A stretch of 64,000 bases of DNA from Winogradskyella sp. (GTDB lineage: Bacteria; Bacteroidota; Bacteroidia; Flavobacteriales; Flavobacteriaceae): assembly GCF_028282165.1 (NCBI RefSeq), contig NZ_JANQIM010000025.1, forward strand, positions 62,001 to 126,000, in the 5' to 3' direction. Position numbers and translations under genes: made by a program. The notes under the pieces were generated by a model that saw nothing but the letters and a program-made list of their open reading frames with translations, did not search any database and was not told the origin of the DNA. Shown piece after piece: positions 26,730 to 34,940 of this stretch. How positions within the stretch are numbered: position 1 is the first letter of the stretch; the number at the start of each line of letters is the position of its first letter.

Positions 26730-27413
26730 ATGAAGACTTTAATTGTGGTTGGTGGAAGCAAAGGCATTGGGAATGCAATCGTCTCGTCTTTGCTTTCTTC
26801 ACATAAAATCGTGAATATCAGCAGAACAGCTCCTGAGCAATCTCACGAAAATCTAACGCATTATAATTGTGATATTCTCGAGGATGAACTACCCGACATT
26901 GATATAGTAGATGGTTTGGTATATTGTCCCGGCAGCATCAATTTAAAACCAATCAACAGGCTCAGCGCCGAAGATTTTAAATCTGATTTTAATATCAATG
27001 TTATTGGCGCAGTTAAAACCATTCAAAAGTATTTGCCAGCCTTGAGAAAAGGTAACAAACCTTCTATGGTATTGTTTAGTACGGTAGCGGCAAAACTAGG
27101 TATGCCTTTTCATGCCAGTGTTGCGGCAGCAAAATCGGCAGTCGAGGGCTTAACAAAATCCTTAGGAGCTGAGCTTGCACCAACGATAAGAGTCAATGCT
27201 ATTGCCCCAACAGTAACAGATACCGATTTAGCGTCAAAATTACTGCGTAACGAACGCATGATCGAAAATATGAATGAGCGTCATCCGCTAAAAAAATACC
27301 TACAACCACAAGAAGTTGCAGATATGGCAGCTTTTTTACTTTCTGAAAAAGCAGCGTCTTTATCAGGACAAATATTTGAAATGGACTGTGGTATTGTAAG
27401 CTTCAAAATTTAA
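26730..27413 (+). CDS. Short-chain dehydrogenase/reductase
   Basis: This 227-aa classical SDR has the cofactor motif GGSKGIG (residues 8-14). The catalytic region is atypical: the Ser is in LFSTVAA, the expected Tyr-x3-Lys reads ASVAAAKSAVEGLTKSL (His/Ser-Val-Ala-Ala-Ala-Lys), and the Tyr seems absent. The C-terminus has the usual LSGQIFEMDCG. Next to folE, a pteridine-reductase-like role is conceivable but unproven. It has tight spacing to glutathione peroxidase (4 bp). Confidence 0.85.
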   Translation: MKTLIVVGGSKGIGNAIVSSLLSSHKIVNISRTAPEQSHENLTHYNCDILEDELPDIDIVDGLVYCPGSINLKPINRLSAEDFKSDFNINVIGAVKTIQKYLPALRKGNKPSMVLFSTVAAKLGMPFHASVAAAKSAVEGLTKSLGAELAPTIRVNAIAPTVTDTDLASKLLRNERMIENMNERHPLKKYLQPQEVADMAAFLLSEKAASLSGQIFEMDCGIVSFKI

Positions 27414-27417
27414 CCCC

Positions 27418-27957
27418 ATGAACCCACTCAAAGCTTTTATTGGTACACTTTCAGCTACTGATACTGATGTTACCCAAAAATCGTCAAAATCAATCTATGA
27501 TATAAAAATTAATAGCCTTCAAGGATACCCTATTGATTTATCGCAATTTAGAGGTAAAAAACTTTTGTTTGTAAATGTAGCTTCAAAATGTGGCTTCACG
27601 CCCCAATACAGAGAGCTTCAAAAATTATATGACGCATATAAGGATAGATTAACCATTATTGGTGTACCATGCAATCAATTTGGCAGGCAAGAACCTGGTA
27701 CTTCTGATGAGATTCAAGAGTTTTGCCGAGCCAATTATGGTGTTTCATTCTTAATGACCGAAAAGATTGATGTCAAAGGGGCTAATCAACATCCATTGTA
27801 TAAATGGCTAACTAAAAAAGCTATCAATGGTAAGCAAAATTCTACCGTGAAATGGAATTTTCAAAAGTATCTCATAGATGAAAATGGAGAATTTATAGAT
27901 TTCTTCTATTCCATTACGAAACCAACCAACCAAAGAATTACTAAATATTTAAACTAA
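27418..27957 (+). CDS. Glutathione peroxidase family protein (Cys type)
   Basis: This 179-aa protein has the peroxidatic motif NVASKCGFTPQY (Cys, not selenocysteine), the family signature GVPCNQFGRQEPG with a second Cys, and the Trp/Asn of the catalytic tetrad in VKWNFQKYLI. Bacterial members usually use thioredoxin rather than glutathione and reduce lipid or organic hydroperoxides. There is no signal peptide, so it is cytoplasmic. Placement among photolyase and TspO genes fits defence against light-generated peroxides. Confidence 0.92.
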   Translation: MNPLKAFIGTLSATDTDVTQKSSKSIYDIKINSLQGYPIDLSQFRGKKLLFVNVASKCGFTPQYRELQKLYDAYKDRLTIIGVPCNQFGRQEPGTSDEIQEFCRANYGVSFLMTEKIDVKGANQHPLYKWLTKKAINGKQNSTVKWNFQKYLIDENGEFIDFFYSITKPTNQRITKYLN

Positions 27958-27961
27958 AACT

Positions 27962-28129
27962 ATGTTTGGGCTATTTAAAAAAACATCGGAACTAGAAAAG
28001 CTTCAAAAACAATATGAAAAGCTGATGGCAGATTGGCATAAGCTTTCGACCACAAATAGAGCCGAAAGCGATAAAAAGTATTCTGAAGCACAAAAAGTAT
28101 TAGATAAAATCGAGGCTTTAAAACATTAG
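27962..28129 (+). CDS. DUF6435-like small protein
   Basis: This is a 55-aa frame from the ATG at 27962, starting MFGLFKKTSELEKLQKQYEK, then a charged helix with NRAESDKKY and VLDKIEALKH. It resembles the DUF6435/lacto-repeat-like short helical proteins. It starts 4 bp after glutathione peroxidase and ends 4 bp before TspO, so it is an operon member. The function is unknown. Confidence 0.75.
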   Translation: MFGLFKKTSELEKLQKQYEKLMADWHKLSTTNRAESDKKYSEAQKVLDKIEALKH

Positions 28130-28133
28130 CACC

Positions 28134-28598
28134 TTGAGCAAAACGGTCTATTTTATACTGTTTTTAATCATCAACTTTGGAGGACTTGCGCTTGGAAGCT
28201 GGTTGATGAACAATGGCCCGGAAACCCAATGGTACCAAGATTTAAGTAAAGCCCCATGGACACCACCTGGTTGGGTGTTTGGTGCCGCATGGACAACTAT
28301 AATGGTATGCTTTTCATGGTATTTAGCCGAGTTATTCCACAATAGAAGTTCAAAGTTTTTGTGGCTGGTCTATGGTTTTCAGGTGGTTTTAAATGTAGGA
28401 TGGAATTGGGTATTCTTCAATCAGCATCAAATCACTTTTGGGTTATTAGTGATTAGTCTTTTACTTTTAGTGATTTTGTATTTCTTTATTACCTTTAGAA
28501 ACGACCGTATAAAGTATGCCAAATACCTGTTAATGCCTTACTTAATTTGGCTTTGTATTGCTACATCCCTAAATGGATATATTGTACTTAACAATTAG
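28134..28598 (+). CDS. tspO: TspO/MBR family membrane protein
   Basis: This 154-aa protein starts at TTG 28134. It has five hydrophobic helices and the TspO signature WYQDLSKAPWTPPGWVFGAAW, quoted here only in part (PWTPPGWVFG), plus a Trp-rich QVVLNVGWNWVFF. TspO proteins bind porphyrins and act in tetrapyrrole and light/oxygen responses, for example as a negative modulator of photosynthesis genes in Rhodobacter. In this cluster it fits handling of photosensitising porphyrins. It is in an operon with GPx and DUF6435. Confidence 0.92.
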   Translation: MSKTVYFILFLIINFGGLALGSWLMNNGPETQWYQDLSKAPWTPPGWVFGAAWTTIMVCFSWYLAELFHNRSSKFLWLVYGFQVVLNVGWNWVFFNQHQITFGLLVISLLLLVILYFFITFRNDRIKYAKYLLMPYLIWLCIATSLNGYIVLNN

Positions 28599-28621
28599 TT
28601 TAAATTCGACTATCCTAAAAA

Positions 28622-29083
28622 ATGAAAATATATACACTACACAAAAAACAAAACCTACCAATATCGGTAGACGAAGCTTGGGACTTTTTATCAAGTCCTA
28701 AAAATCTTAAAACGATTACTCCAGACTACATGGGTTTTAATATACTCTCTGGTGCTGATAGACCAATGTTTCCTGGGCAAATTATTCAGTATATCGTAAC
28801 ACCTGTATTAGGTATTAAAACGAAGTGGGTCACCGAAATTACACATGTAAAGGACAAAGCGTATTTTGTTGATGAACAACGTTTTGGACCATATGCTTTG
28901 TGGCATCACAAACATTTTATTAAAGAAATTGAAGGTGGCATAGAAATGGAAGACATTATTGATTACAAAGTTCCATTGGGTATTTTAGGGCAAATGGTGC
29001 ATCCCATATTAGTGAAACCAAAACTTGAAGAAATCTTCAGTTACCGAACTAAGAAACTAGAGGAATTATTTGGCAAATATTGA
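28622..29083 (+). CDS. SRPBCC (START/Bet v1-like) family protein
   Basis: This 153-aa protein has an SRPBCC fold signature: VDEAWDFLSSPKNLKTITP at residues 18-36, central beta strands (VLGIKTKWVTEITHV, FVDEQRFGPYALWHHKHFI) and a long C-terminal helix (KLEEIFSYRTKKLEELFG). The ligand is unknown. Similar small SRPBCC proteins recur in photolyase/LitR-type clusters of other bacteria. It sits 23 bp after TspO and before a palindromic element. Confidence 0.85.
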   Translation: MKIYTLHKKQNLPISVDEAWDFLSSPKNLKTITPDYMGFNILSGADRPMFPGQIIQYIVTPVLGIKTKWVTEITHVKDKAYFVDEQRFGPYALWHHKHFIKEIEGGIEMEDIIDYKVPLGILGQMVHPILVKPKLEEIFSYRTKKLEELFGKY

Positions 29084-29162
29084 TCAACTAAATTGTAACT
29101 TAGAGTGATTTTGGAGTTATCGAAATCAAAATACATACTGATTGAAGATACTTAAAAATCAG

Positions 29163-29228
29163 TATCGAAAAATCTTACTCCCTTCTCGATACATCATGAC
29201 GTTAATCGCCAGAACACTCAAACTAACT
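29163..29228. repeat. Intergenic inverted-repeat element (degenerate TATCGAGAA type)
   Basis: TATCGAAAAATC and CTTCTCGATA form imperfect arms, followed by ATCATGACGTTAATC and CACTCAAACTAAC, matching the layout at 459-536 and 23331-23434. It sits just before the CPD photolyase. Confidence 0.5.
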
Positions 29229-29241
29229 AACAACCCTATAA

Positions 29242-30546
29242 ATGGATAAAAAAATCAACATATTTTGGTTTAGAAGAGATTTACGATTAGAGGATAACGT
29301 TGGTCTTTTTAATGCCTTGAACGGAGAACATGCTGTATTACCCATATTCATCTTCGACTCAGATATCTTAGATAAACTACCTAAAGATGATGCTCGAGTT
29401 TCGTTTATACACGAAACCCTTCAAAATATTAGGCAAAAATTGCAGGACGACTATGACAGTAGTTTAGCCATTTATCACGGTAAACCTTTGGATATATACG
29501 AGCAATTAGCTGAGGATTTTGATATTGATGTTGTTTATACCAATCATGATTACGAACCTTATGCTACCGAAAGGGATACAGAAACACGAACGTTTTTAGA
29601 ATCAAAAAACATTGGCTTTAAAACATTTAAAGATCAGGTTATTTTTGAAAAGGATGAGATTGTAAAAAAAGATGGTAATCCATATGTGGTATACACACCT
29701 TACATGCGAACTTGGAAGGAGACGTTTAAATCCATAGAATTTAAGTTCCATCCATCAGAACATCATCTTGAAAATCTAATAAAAACAAAAGATTTACCGT
29801 TTCTGAGCTTGTCTGATATTGGCTTTGAAAAATCATCCCAAAAGGTACTACCTTATAAAGTTAACCCTGAGCTTATACAAGACTATGAGGCTACTCGCAA
29901 TTATCCTGCAAAAGATGCCACATCCCGTTTGGGTCCACATTTAAGATTTGGAACCGTGAGCACTAGAAAGATGGTAGAAAAAGCCATTGCAGAAAAAAAC
30001 GAAATCTTTTGGCAAGAACTCATCTGGCGAGAATTCTTTATGCAGATCTTATGGCACTTTCCACATACTAAAGATCAGGCTTTTAAGTCTAAATACGATC
30101 GTATTCAATGGCGGAATGACGAAGCGGAATTTAAATTATGGTGCGAAGGAAAAACAGGTTATCCTTTGGTTGATGCCGGAATGCGACAGCTAAATGAAAC
30201 TGGATTTATGCATAACCGTGTTAGAATGCTAGTAGGCAGTTTTTTATGCAAACACCTTTTAATCGATTGGCGTTGGGGAGAAGCTTACTTTGCGGAAAAA
30301 TTGCACGACTACGAAATGGCTAGTAATATTGGTAACTGGCAATGGGTAGCAGGTTCTGGTGTTGATGCTGCTCCATATTTTAGGATTTTTAATCCTACAT
30401 CGCAAATTCAGAAGTTTGATAAGAATCTCGAGTATATTAAAAAATGGGTGCCCGACTTTCAGGAATTAACCTATCCACAACCCATAGTAGACCATAAAGT
30501 TGCTAGAGAACGCTGCTTACACACTTACAAATCCGCATTAAATTAA
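29242..30546 (+). CDS. phr: Class I CPD photolyase
   Basis: This 434-aa protein has the class I layout. The antenna domain starts NIFWFRRDLRLEDNVGLF. The FAD domain includes TSRLGPHLRFGTVSTRKM, LIWREFFMQILWHFP, GYPLVDAGMRQLNETGFMHN, and the flavin-binding NIGNWQWVAGSGVDAAPYF with the proximal Trp and Asn intact. It repairs cyclobutane pyrimidine dimers with blue/near-UV light. It is the best candidate in the window for true CPD repair. It is likely the last gene of the cluster; a terminator lies 120 bp downstream. Confidence 0.95.
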   Translation: MDKKINIFWFRRDLRLEDNVGLFNALNGEHAVLPIFIFDSDILDKLPKDDARVSFIHETLQNIRQKLQDDYDSSLAIYHGKPLDIYEQLAEDFDIDVVYTNHDYEPYATERDTETRTFLESKNIGFKTFKDQVIFEKDEIVKKDGNPYVVYTPYMRTWKETFKSIEFKFHPSEHHLENLIKTKDLPFLSLSDIGFEKSSQKVLPYKVNPELIQDYEATRNYPAKDATSRLGPHLRFGTVSTRKMVEKAIAEKNEIFWQELIWREFFMQILWHFPHTKDQAFKSKYDRIQWRNDEAEFKLWCEGKTGYPLVDAGMRQLNETGFMHNRVRMLVGSFLCKHLLIDWRWGEAYFAEKLHDYEMASNIGNWQWVAGSGVDAAPYFRIFNPTSQIQKFDKNLEYIKKWVPDFQELTYPQPIVDHKVARERCLHTYKSALN

Positions 30547-30665
30547 CAATGTTTTTAATTTATATTTATTTTTTTAACTTTTCATACAATAAATTAAATA
30601 TACCTGCGTTACAGCATTAAGACGAATTATGTCTTAACCGGAATAACCATTTCAATAAACAATTC

Positions 30666-30695
30666 AAAAAGCTCTGAAACTAATCAGGGCTTTTT
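30666..30695 (+). terminator. Rho-independent terminator after the CPD photolyase
   Basis: The arms AAAAAGCTCTGA (30666-30677) and TCAGGGCTTTTT (30684-30695) pair with one G-T, and the loop is 6 nt. It marks the end of the 25041-30546 transcription unit. Confidence 0.75.
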
Positions 30696-30783
30696 CAATT
30701 TTAACACCTTTAAACTGTAACACTTTATGATGGATTTAATCTAATATTTAATCGTATGTATTAAATAACCAATCAATCAAAAA

Positions 30784-31410
30784 ATGTCAAAGAAAATTTC
30801 GTGGATCATCTTAGGAATCCTTTCCTCGCTAATAGGCCTATATCCCATAATCTATTTTATCATTGACAGACATTTTGGGCTTCTATCTACAAAAACAAAA
30901 GTTTTATTAACAAGTACCTTATGGAATATCGGTTTTTATGGCCATATCATATTTGGTGGTATTGCACTATTAATCGGTTGGATGCAGTTCAATCCAAAAT
31001 TGCGAAATAGCAATTTAAAATTGCATAGAACTATTGGCAAAACCTATATGTTTTCGGTAGGCATTAGCGGCACATGTAGTCTTTATATTGCCTATTATGC
31101 CACTGGAGGCATTATAAGCAGTATTGGGTTTGCATCACTAGGACTAATTTGGCTAAGTACTACGTTTTTTGCACTCAAAGCCATAAAGCGAGGAAATATT
31201 AAACTGCACCAGAAATTACTAATATACAGTTATGCAGCTTGTTTTGGTGCGGTTACATTACGAATTTGGCTTCCTATCCTAACGAGTTTAATGGGAAGCT
31301 TTAACAAGGCCTATCCCTTTGTGGCATGGATATCGTGGGTTCCTAATGTCATAGTTGCCTACTTTATTACTAGAAAACTAGATAAACAATCGTATAATAA
31401 TGCCTTCTAA
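30784..31410 (+). CDS. DUF2306 family membrane protein
   Basis: This is a 208-aa protein with about six membrane helices (e.g. IILGILSSLIGLYPIIYFII and TLWNIGFYGHIIFGGIALLI). Conserved His residues lie in YGHIIFGG, KLHRTIGKTYMFS and KLHQKLLIYSYA, as in the DUF2306 family, where paired His could bind heme or metal. The function is unknown. It lies beyond a terminator, so it is outside the photolyase operon. Confidence 0.82.
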   Translation: MSKKISWIILGILSSLIGLYPIIYFIIDRHFGLLSTKTKVLLTSTLWNIGFYGHIIFGGIALLIGWMQFNPKLRNSNLKLHRTIGKTYMFSVGISGTCSLYIAYYATGGIISSIGFASLGLIWLSTTFFALKAIKRGNIKLHQKLLIYSYAACFGAVTLRIWLPILTSLMGSFNKAYPFVAWISWVPNVIVAYFITRKLDKQSYNNAF

Positions 31411-31518
31411 ACACCTGTATTAATAGTTCTCTATTTGGTTAATGAATCCTAACATTATTTTAAGATACATAGGACAGAAATTAGCTAAATTGATGTCACT
31501 AATTTTAAATCAAATAAT

Positions 31519-31881
31519 ATGAATACCTTAGAAGTAGCCCAAAAATGGCATAATATGTGCAATCAAGGTCAAAATTTAGATTGTATTAATGAGCTATATG
31601 CAGATAACGTAACTAGTAAAGAAATGCCTGGAATGCCAGGAGAAGTTGTTTCTGGACGTGAAAATGTCTTGATTAAGAACAAAGAATGGTATGGCAATGT
31701 TGAAGAATGGCATGGAGGTGACATTAGTGAGCCAATTGTGGCAGGCAATCATTTTACAAGCAAGCTTACTTTTGACGTTACTTTTAAAGATAGAGGAAGA
31801 CAGCAAATGGAAGAAGTTGGTGTTTGGGAAGTAAAAGATGGAAAAATAGTAAATGAGCAATTCTTTTATTCTATGGAATAA
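31519..31881 (+). CDS. SnoaL/NTF2-like protein
   Basis: This 120-aa single-domain protein has an NTF2/SnoaL-like alpha+beta cone (VAQKWHNMCNQGQNLDCIN, LYADNVTSKEMPGM, WEVKDGKIVNEQFFY). Members are small enzymes or ligand-binding proteins; no substrate is deducible. It is monocistronic, with a hairpin terminator 24 bp after the stop that is shared with the convergent murA. Confidence 0.85.
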   Translation: MNTLEVAQKWHNMCNQGQNLDCINELYADNVTSKEMPGMPGEVVSGRENVLIKNKEWYGNVEEWHGGDISEPIVAGNHFTSKLTFDVTFKDRGRQQMEEVGVWEVKDGKIVNEQFFYSME

Positions 31882-31904
31882 CAAGATAGAAGATGACTAA
31901 ATAA

Positions 31905-31934
31905 AAAGCTTCAAGGATTAAATCTTGAAGCTTT
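31905..31934. terminator. Bidirectional hairpin terminator between NTF2-like gene and murA
   Basis: The perfect arms AAAGCTTCAAG (31905-31915) and CTTGAAGCTTT (31924-31934) have an 8-nt loop, with A-rich and T-rich flanks that allow termination in both directions. Confidence 0.82.
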
Positions 31935-31958
31935 CTTTATTTATTGTGTAAATTTGGA

Positions 31959-33275
31959 TTAGTTACCAGGTAAGCGCTCAATCTTTGCTCCAATAGCCCT
32001 TAAACGTTCATCTATATTTTCGTAGCCTCTGTCTATCTGTTCGATATTATGTATTGTGGAGGTGCCCTTGGCTGATAATGCCGCAATCAATAACGAAATA
32101 CCTGCTCTAATATCTGGAGACGTCATAGTAGTAGCCTTTAATTGTGATTTAAAGTCATGACCGATAACCGTTGCCCTATGTGGGTCGCACAGAATGATTT
32201 TTGCACCCATATCTATGAGTTTATCAACAAAGAACAAGCGGCTTTCAAACATTTTTTGATGCACAAGCACTTCGCCCCTAGCTTGCGTAGCTATTACTAA
32301 AACGATACTTAGCAAATCTGGAGTAAATCCTGGCCAAGGTGCATCAGCTACAGTTAAAATAGAACCGTCTATATAATTTTGTATCTGATACCCTTTTGTA
32401 TGTGCAGGTATATGGATATCATCGCCTTGCTGCTCAACTGTAATGCCTAATTTTCTAAAAACATTGGGTATTTGACCTAAATCATTCCAACTGACATCTT
32501 CAATTGTTAATTCACTTTTGGTCATAGCGGCCAAACCAATCCAGCTACCAATTTCAATCATATCTGGCAACATTTTGTGGTCTGTTCCACCAAGGCTTTC
32601 AACTCCTTCTATAATCAACATATTAGAACCTATGCCAGAAATTTTGGCTCCCATTCTATTTAGCATTTTGCACAATTGTTGCAAGTAGGGTTCACATGCG
32701 GCGTTATAAATCGTAGTAGTGCCTTCTGCCAGTACTGCAGCCATAACAATATTTGCCGTTCCAGTAACGGAAGCCTCATCCAAAAGCATATAAGTCCCTT
32801 TTAACTTCTCAGCCTCTACGCCATAAAAATAATCTTCCCTATTGTAGCGGAATTTAGCACCTAAATTAATAAACCCTTCAAAGTGGGTGTCTAGTCGTCT
32901 TCGTCCTATCTTATCGCCACCTGGTTTAGGAATATAACCTTTGCCAAAACGTGCCAATAATGGCCCAACGATCATGATGGAACCCCTTAATCCTCTCCCT
33001 TCTACTTTAAACTGATCGGATTCTAAATATTTGAGATTTATGTTTTCGGCTTTAAATGTGTAGCTATTCGGTGATAATTTTTCAATGTCTACACCAAGAT
33101 TACCAAGAAGCTTTATAAGTTTATTGACATCGACAATATCTGGTATGTTACTAATGGTTACTTTTTCTGGAGTAAGCAAGACAGCACATAAAATCTGCAA
33201 AGCTTCATTTTTTGCACCTTGTGGTTTTATAGAACCTTTTAACTGGTGACCACCTTCAATTTTAAATGTACTCAT
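31959..33275 (-). CDS. murA: UDP-N-acetylglucosamine 1-carboxyvinyltransferase with Asp at the fosfomycin site
   Basis: This 438-aa protein has the MurA/EPSP-synthase fold: KNEALQILCAVLLTPE near the start (Lys22/Asn23), GPLLARFGKG, and a final ENIDERLRAIGAKIERL. MurA transfers enolpyruvate from PEP to UDP-GlcNAc, the first committed step of peptidoglycan synthesis. The active-site loop reads PKPGGDKIGRRRLD, with Asp121 where E. coli has Cys115. This natural substitution keeps activity but removes the residue alkylated by fosfomycin. The upstream DUF4290 gene is 6 bp away and cotranscribed. Confidence 0.95.
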   Translation of the reverse strand: MSTFKIEGGHQLKGSIKPQGAKNEALQILCAVLLTPEKVTISNIPDIVDVNKLIKLLGNLGVDIEKLSPNSYTFKAENINLKYLESDQFKVEGRGLRGSIMIVGPLLARFGKGYIPKPGGDKIGRRRLDTHFEGFINLGAKFRYNREDYFYGVEAEKLKGTYMLLDEASVTGTANIVMAAVLAEGTTTIYNAACEPYLQQLCKMLNRMGAKISGIGSNMLIIEGVESLGGTDHKMLPDMIEIGSWIGLAAMTKSELTIEDVSWNDLGQIPNVFRKLGITVEQQGDDIHIPAHTKGYQIQNYIDGSILTVADAPWPGFTPDLLSIVLVIATQARGEVLVHQKMFESRLFFVDKLIDMGAKIILCDPHRATVIGHDFKSQLKATTMTSPDIRAGISLLIAALSAKGTSTIHNIEQIDRGYENIDERLRAIGAKIERLPGN

Positions 33276-33281
33276 TCGTTG

Positions 33282-33926
33282 TTAGTAACGTTTTCTGTTG
33301 CTTGAATATTTTTTTTTGGATTTTTTAGAACCGCCTTTATTGCCATATTTAGACTTGGTTCTCATTAAACTCGATGAATCGGTTAAATCCTCTTCACTAT
33401 CCTTCAAATTAATCTTACCGTCCGAAAGTTCAAAAAGGTGATCGAATATTACTATATCCTCAACGGTATCTTTATTCCAGTTGAGATAACATTTTTTCAT
33501 ATGGTTAGCAATGGTATAAACCAAAGCTTCTTTCATTTCACCATCTTCCCAAGTACAAGCCACATCGATCATGGTTTTTATATTGTTTCCGTAAAAACGG
33601 TACTTAGGATGGTTCTGAGGATATTTTAAAGGTTCTGGACCCGCTGTTAATTCTTCCTTAGAAGGTTTAGGAAATGGAGAATCGGCATCTAATTCAAAAT
33701 CAGACATGATAAAAAGCTGATCCCATAACTTGTGCTGAAAATCGGACACGTCCCTTAAATGGGGCTGAAGATTTCCCATTACCGAAATAATAGCTTTTGC
33801 TAACCTGTTTCTTTCTTCTTTAGTCTCGCGAGATTTGGCATAATTGATCATTTTCTGTAAATGACGTCCATATTCTGGTATTATTAAATGCTCGCGTTCT
33901 GTGTTGTATTCTAAATTGTCTGTCAA
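33282..33926 (-). CDS. DUF4290 domain protein
   Basis: This 214-aa protein has a conserved N-terminal region typical of DUF4290 (YNTEREHLIIPEYGRHLQKM, then AIISVMGNLQPHLRD and DFQHKLWDQLFIMSDFELD). The C-terminus is a basic low-complexity tail (GGSKKSKKKYSSNRKRY). The family is Bacteroidota-specific and regularly lies before murA. Its function is unknown; a cell-envelope link is inferred only from this pairing. Confidence 0.88.
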   Translation of the reverse strand: MTDNLEYNTEREHLIIPEYGRHLQKMINYAKSRETKEERNRLAKAIISVMGNLQPHLRDVSDFQHKLWDQLFIMSDFELDADSPFPKPSKEELTAGPEPLKYPQNHPKYRFYGNNIKTMIDVACTWEDGEMKEALVYTIANHMKKCYLNWNKDTVEDIVIFDHLFELSDGKINLKDSEEDLTDSSSLMRTKSKYGNKGGSKKSKKKYSSNRKRY

Positions 33927-34013
33927 AATGTAAAGTGTGTGGTAAATAAATTGAAAAACCGAAGTCTAGGTTTTGTTGCAAAGTACAAAAAATTAAGCAG
34001 CAAAAAACAAATT

Positions 34014-34307
34014 TTAAAGAGAAATTACGCCTTCAACATTTTCTGCAACTTCTTTGTACTTAGCAATGACAGCTTCTGGGTTTTTCATTCTAACATTTAT
34101 GGATACACTGGTATATTTTCCGTTTTTTGATGCATTGGTATTAATAACTGCTCCCAAATCATTGAATAAATTTTCAATATCCTTAATCCCAGTACCCTCA
34201 GACACTACTATAAATTTATACAAATACTCAGCAGGCCATAACGCCGTATCGTATAACTGGGTCTTTAATTTTTCGTAAAACGCTTCACTTTTCTTAGAAC
34301 TATCCAT
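34014..34307 (-). CDS. DUF493 family protein
   Basis: The ATG at 34307 (97 aa, MDSSKKSEAFYEKL) fits the family better than the in-frame ATG at 34328. It has a small ferredoxin-like fold with LWPAEYLYKFIVVSE, KYTSVSINVRM and a C-terminal VEGVISL. This is the DUF493/YbeD-like family of ACT-like domains with presumed regulatory function. It is divergent from the ATPase-recQ-fmt run. Confidence 0.85.
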   Translation of the reverse strand: MDSSKKSEAFYEKLKTQLYDTALWPAEYLYKFIVVSEGTGIKDIENLFNDLGAVINTNASKNGKYTSVSINVRMKNPEAVIAKYKEVAENVEGVISL

Positions 34308-34397
34308 GTTAAAATTTTTCAGTTGCAAAGATACACTTAACTTTACATTTTTATCTGTATTTTTAGTTACTTATTTCTTAGCAAAAACATTGCCAAT

Positions 34398-34940
34398 TTG
34401 AATCCAAAAAAAGTTGTTATAGCTGGTGGCCCAGGAACAGGAAAAACGTCTATCATCAACCATTTAAAAGAACGTGGTTTTATTTGCTATGATGAAATAT
34501 CGAGACAAGTGACTTTACAAGCAAGAAAAGATGGCATTGAACAATTATTCCTTACAGAACCTTTACTTTTTAGTGAAAAATTATTGGACGGGCGAATACA
34601 ACAGTTTAATAACGCTTCCCAAGAACACGAATCTGTTGTCTTTTTAGACAGAGGCATCCCAGACGTTTTAGCTTACATGGATTATATTGGTGACCGCTAT
34701 CCCAAGTATTTTATTGACGCTTCTAAAACCAACATATACGACCATGTGTTTATACTAGCACCATGGCAAGAAATTTTCACTAGTGATAGCGAACGCTACG
34801 AGAACTTTGAACAAGCCATAGAGATTCATAATTGTTTGCTAAGTACTTACAAGCGTTTTGGATACCAACTTATTGATGTTCCTTTTGCTTCTGTAGAACA
34901 GCGATCAGACTTTATCTTAGAAGAACTAAACCTCTTGTAA
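34398..34940 (+). CDS. AAA family ATPase (AAA_28, NadR/Ttd14-like P-loop)
   Basis: This 180-aa protein starts at TTG 34398. It has Walker A GGPGTGKTS (residues 9-17), a Walker B-like VVFLDRGIPD, and a lid region with Ser/Glu (FTSDSERYENFEQAIEIH). This is the AAA_28 group, which resembles small-molecule kinases. The substrate is unknown. The TAA overlaps the recQ ATG by 1 bp, so the two are cotranscribed. Confidence 0.85.
   Translation: MNPKKVVIAGGPGTGKTSIINHLKERGFICYDEISRQVTLQARKDGIEQLFLTEPLLFSEKLLDGRIQQFNNASQEHESVVFLDRGIPDVLAYMDYIGDRYPKYFIDASKTNIYDHVFILAPWQEIFTSDSERYENFEQAIEIHNCLLSTYKRFGYQLIDVPFASVEQRSDFILEELNLL

Noticed and set aside
27418-27957. Selenocysteine in the glutathione peroxidase
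   Set aside because: The catalytic position is a normal Cys codon; no in-frame TGA is present.
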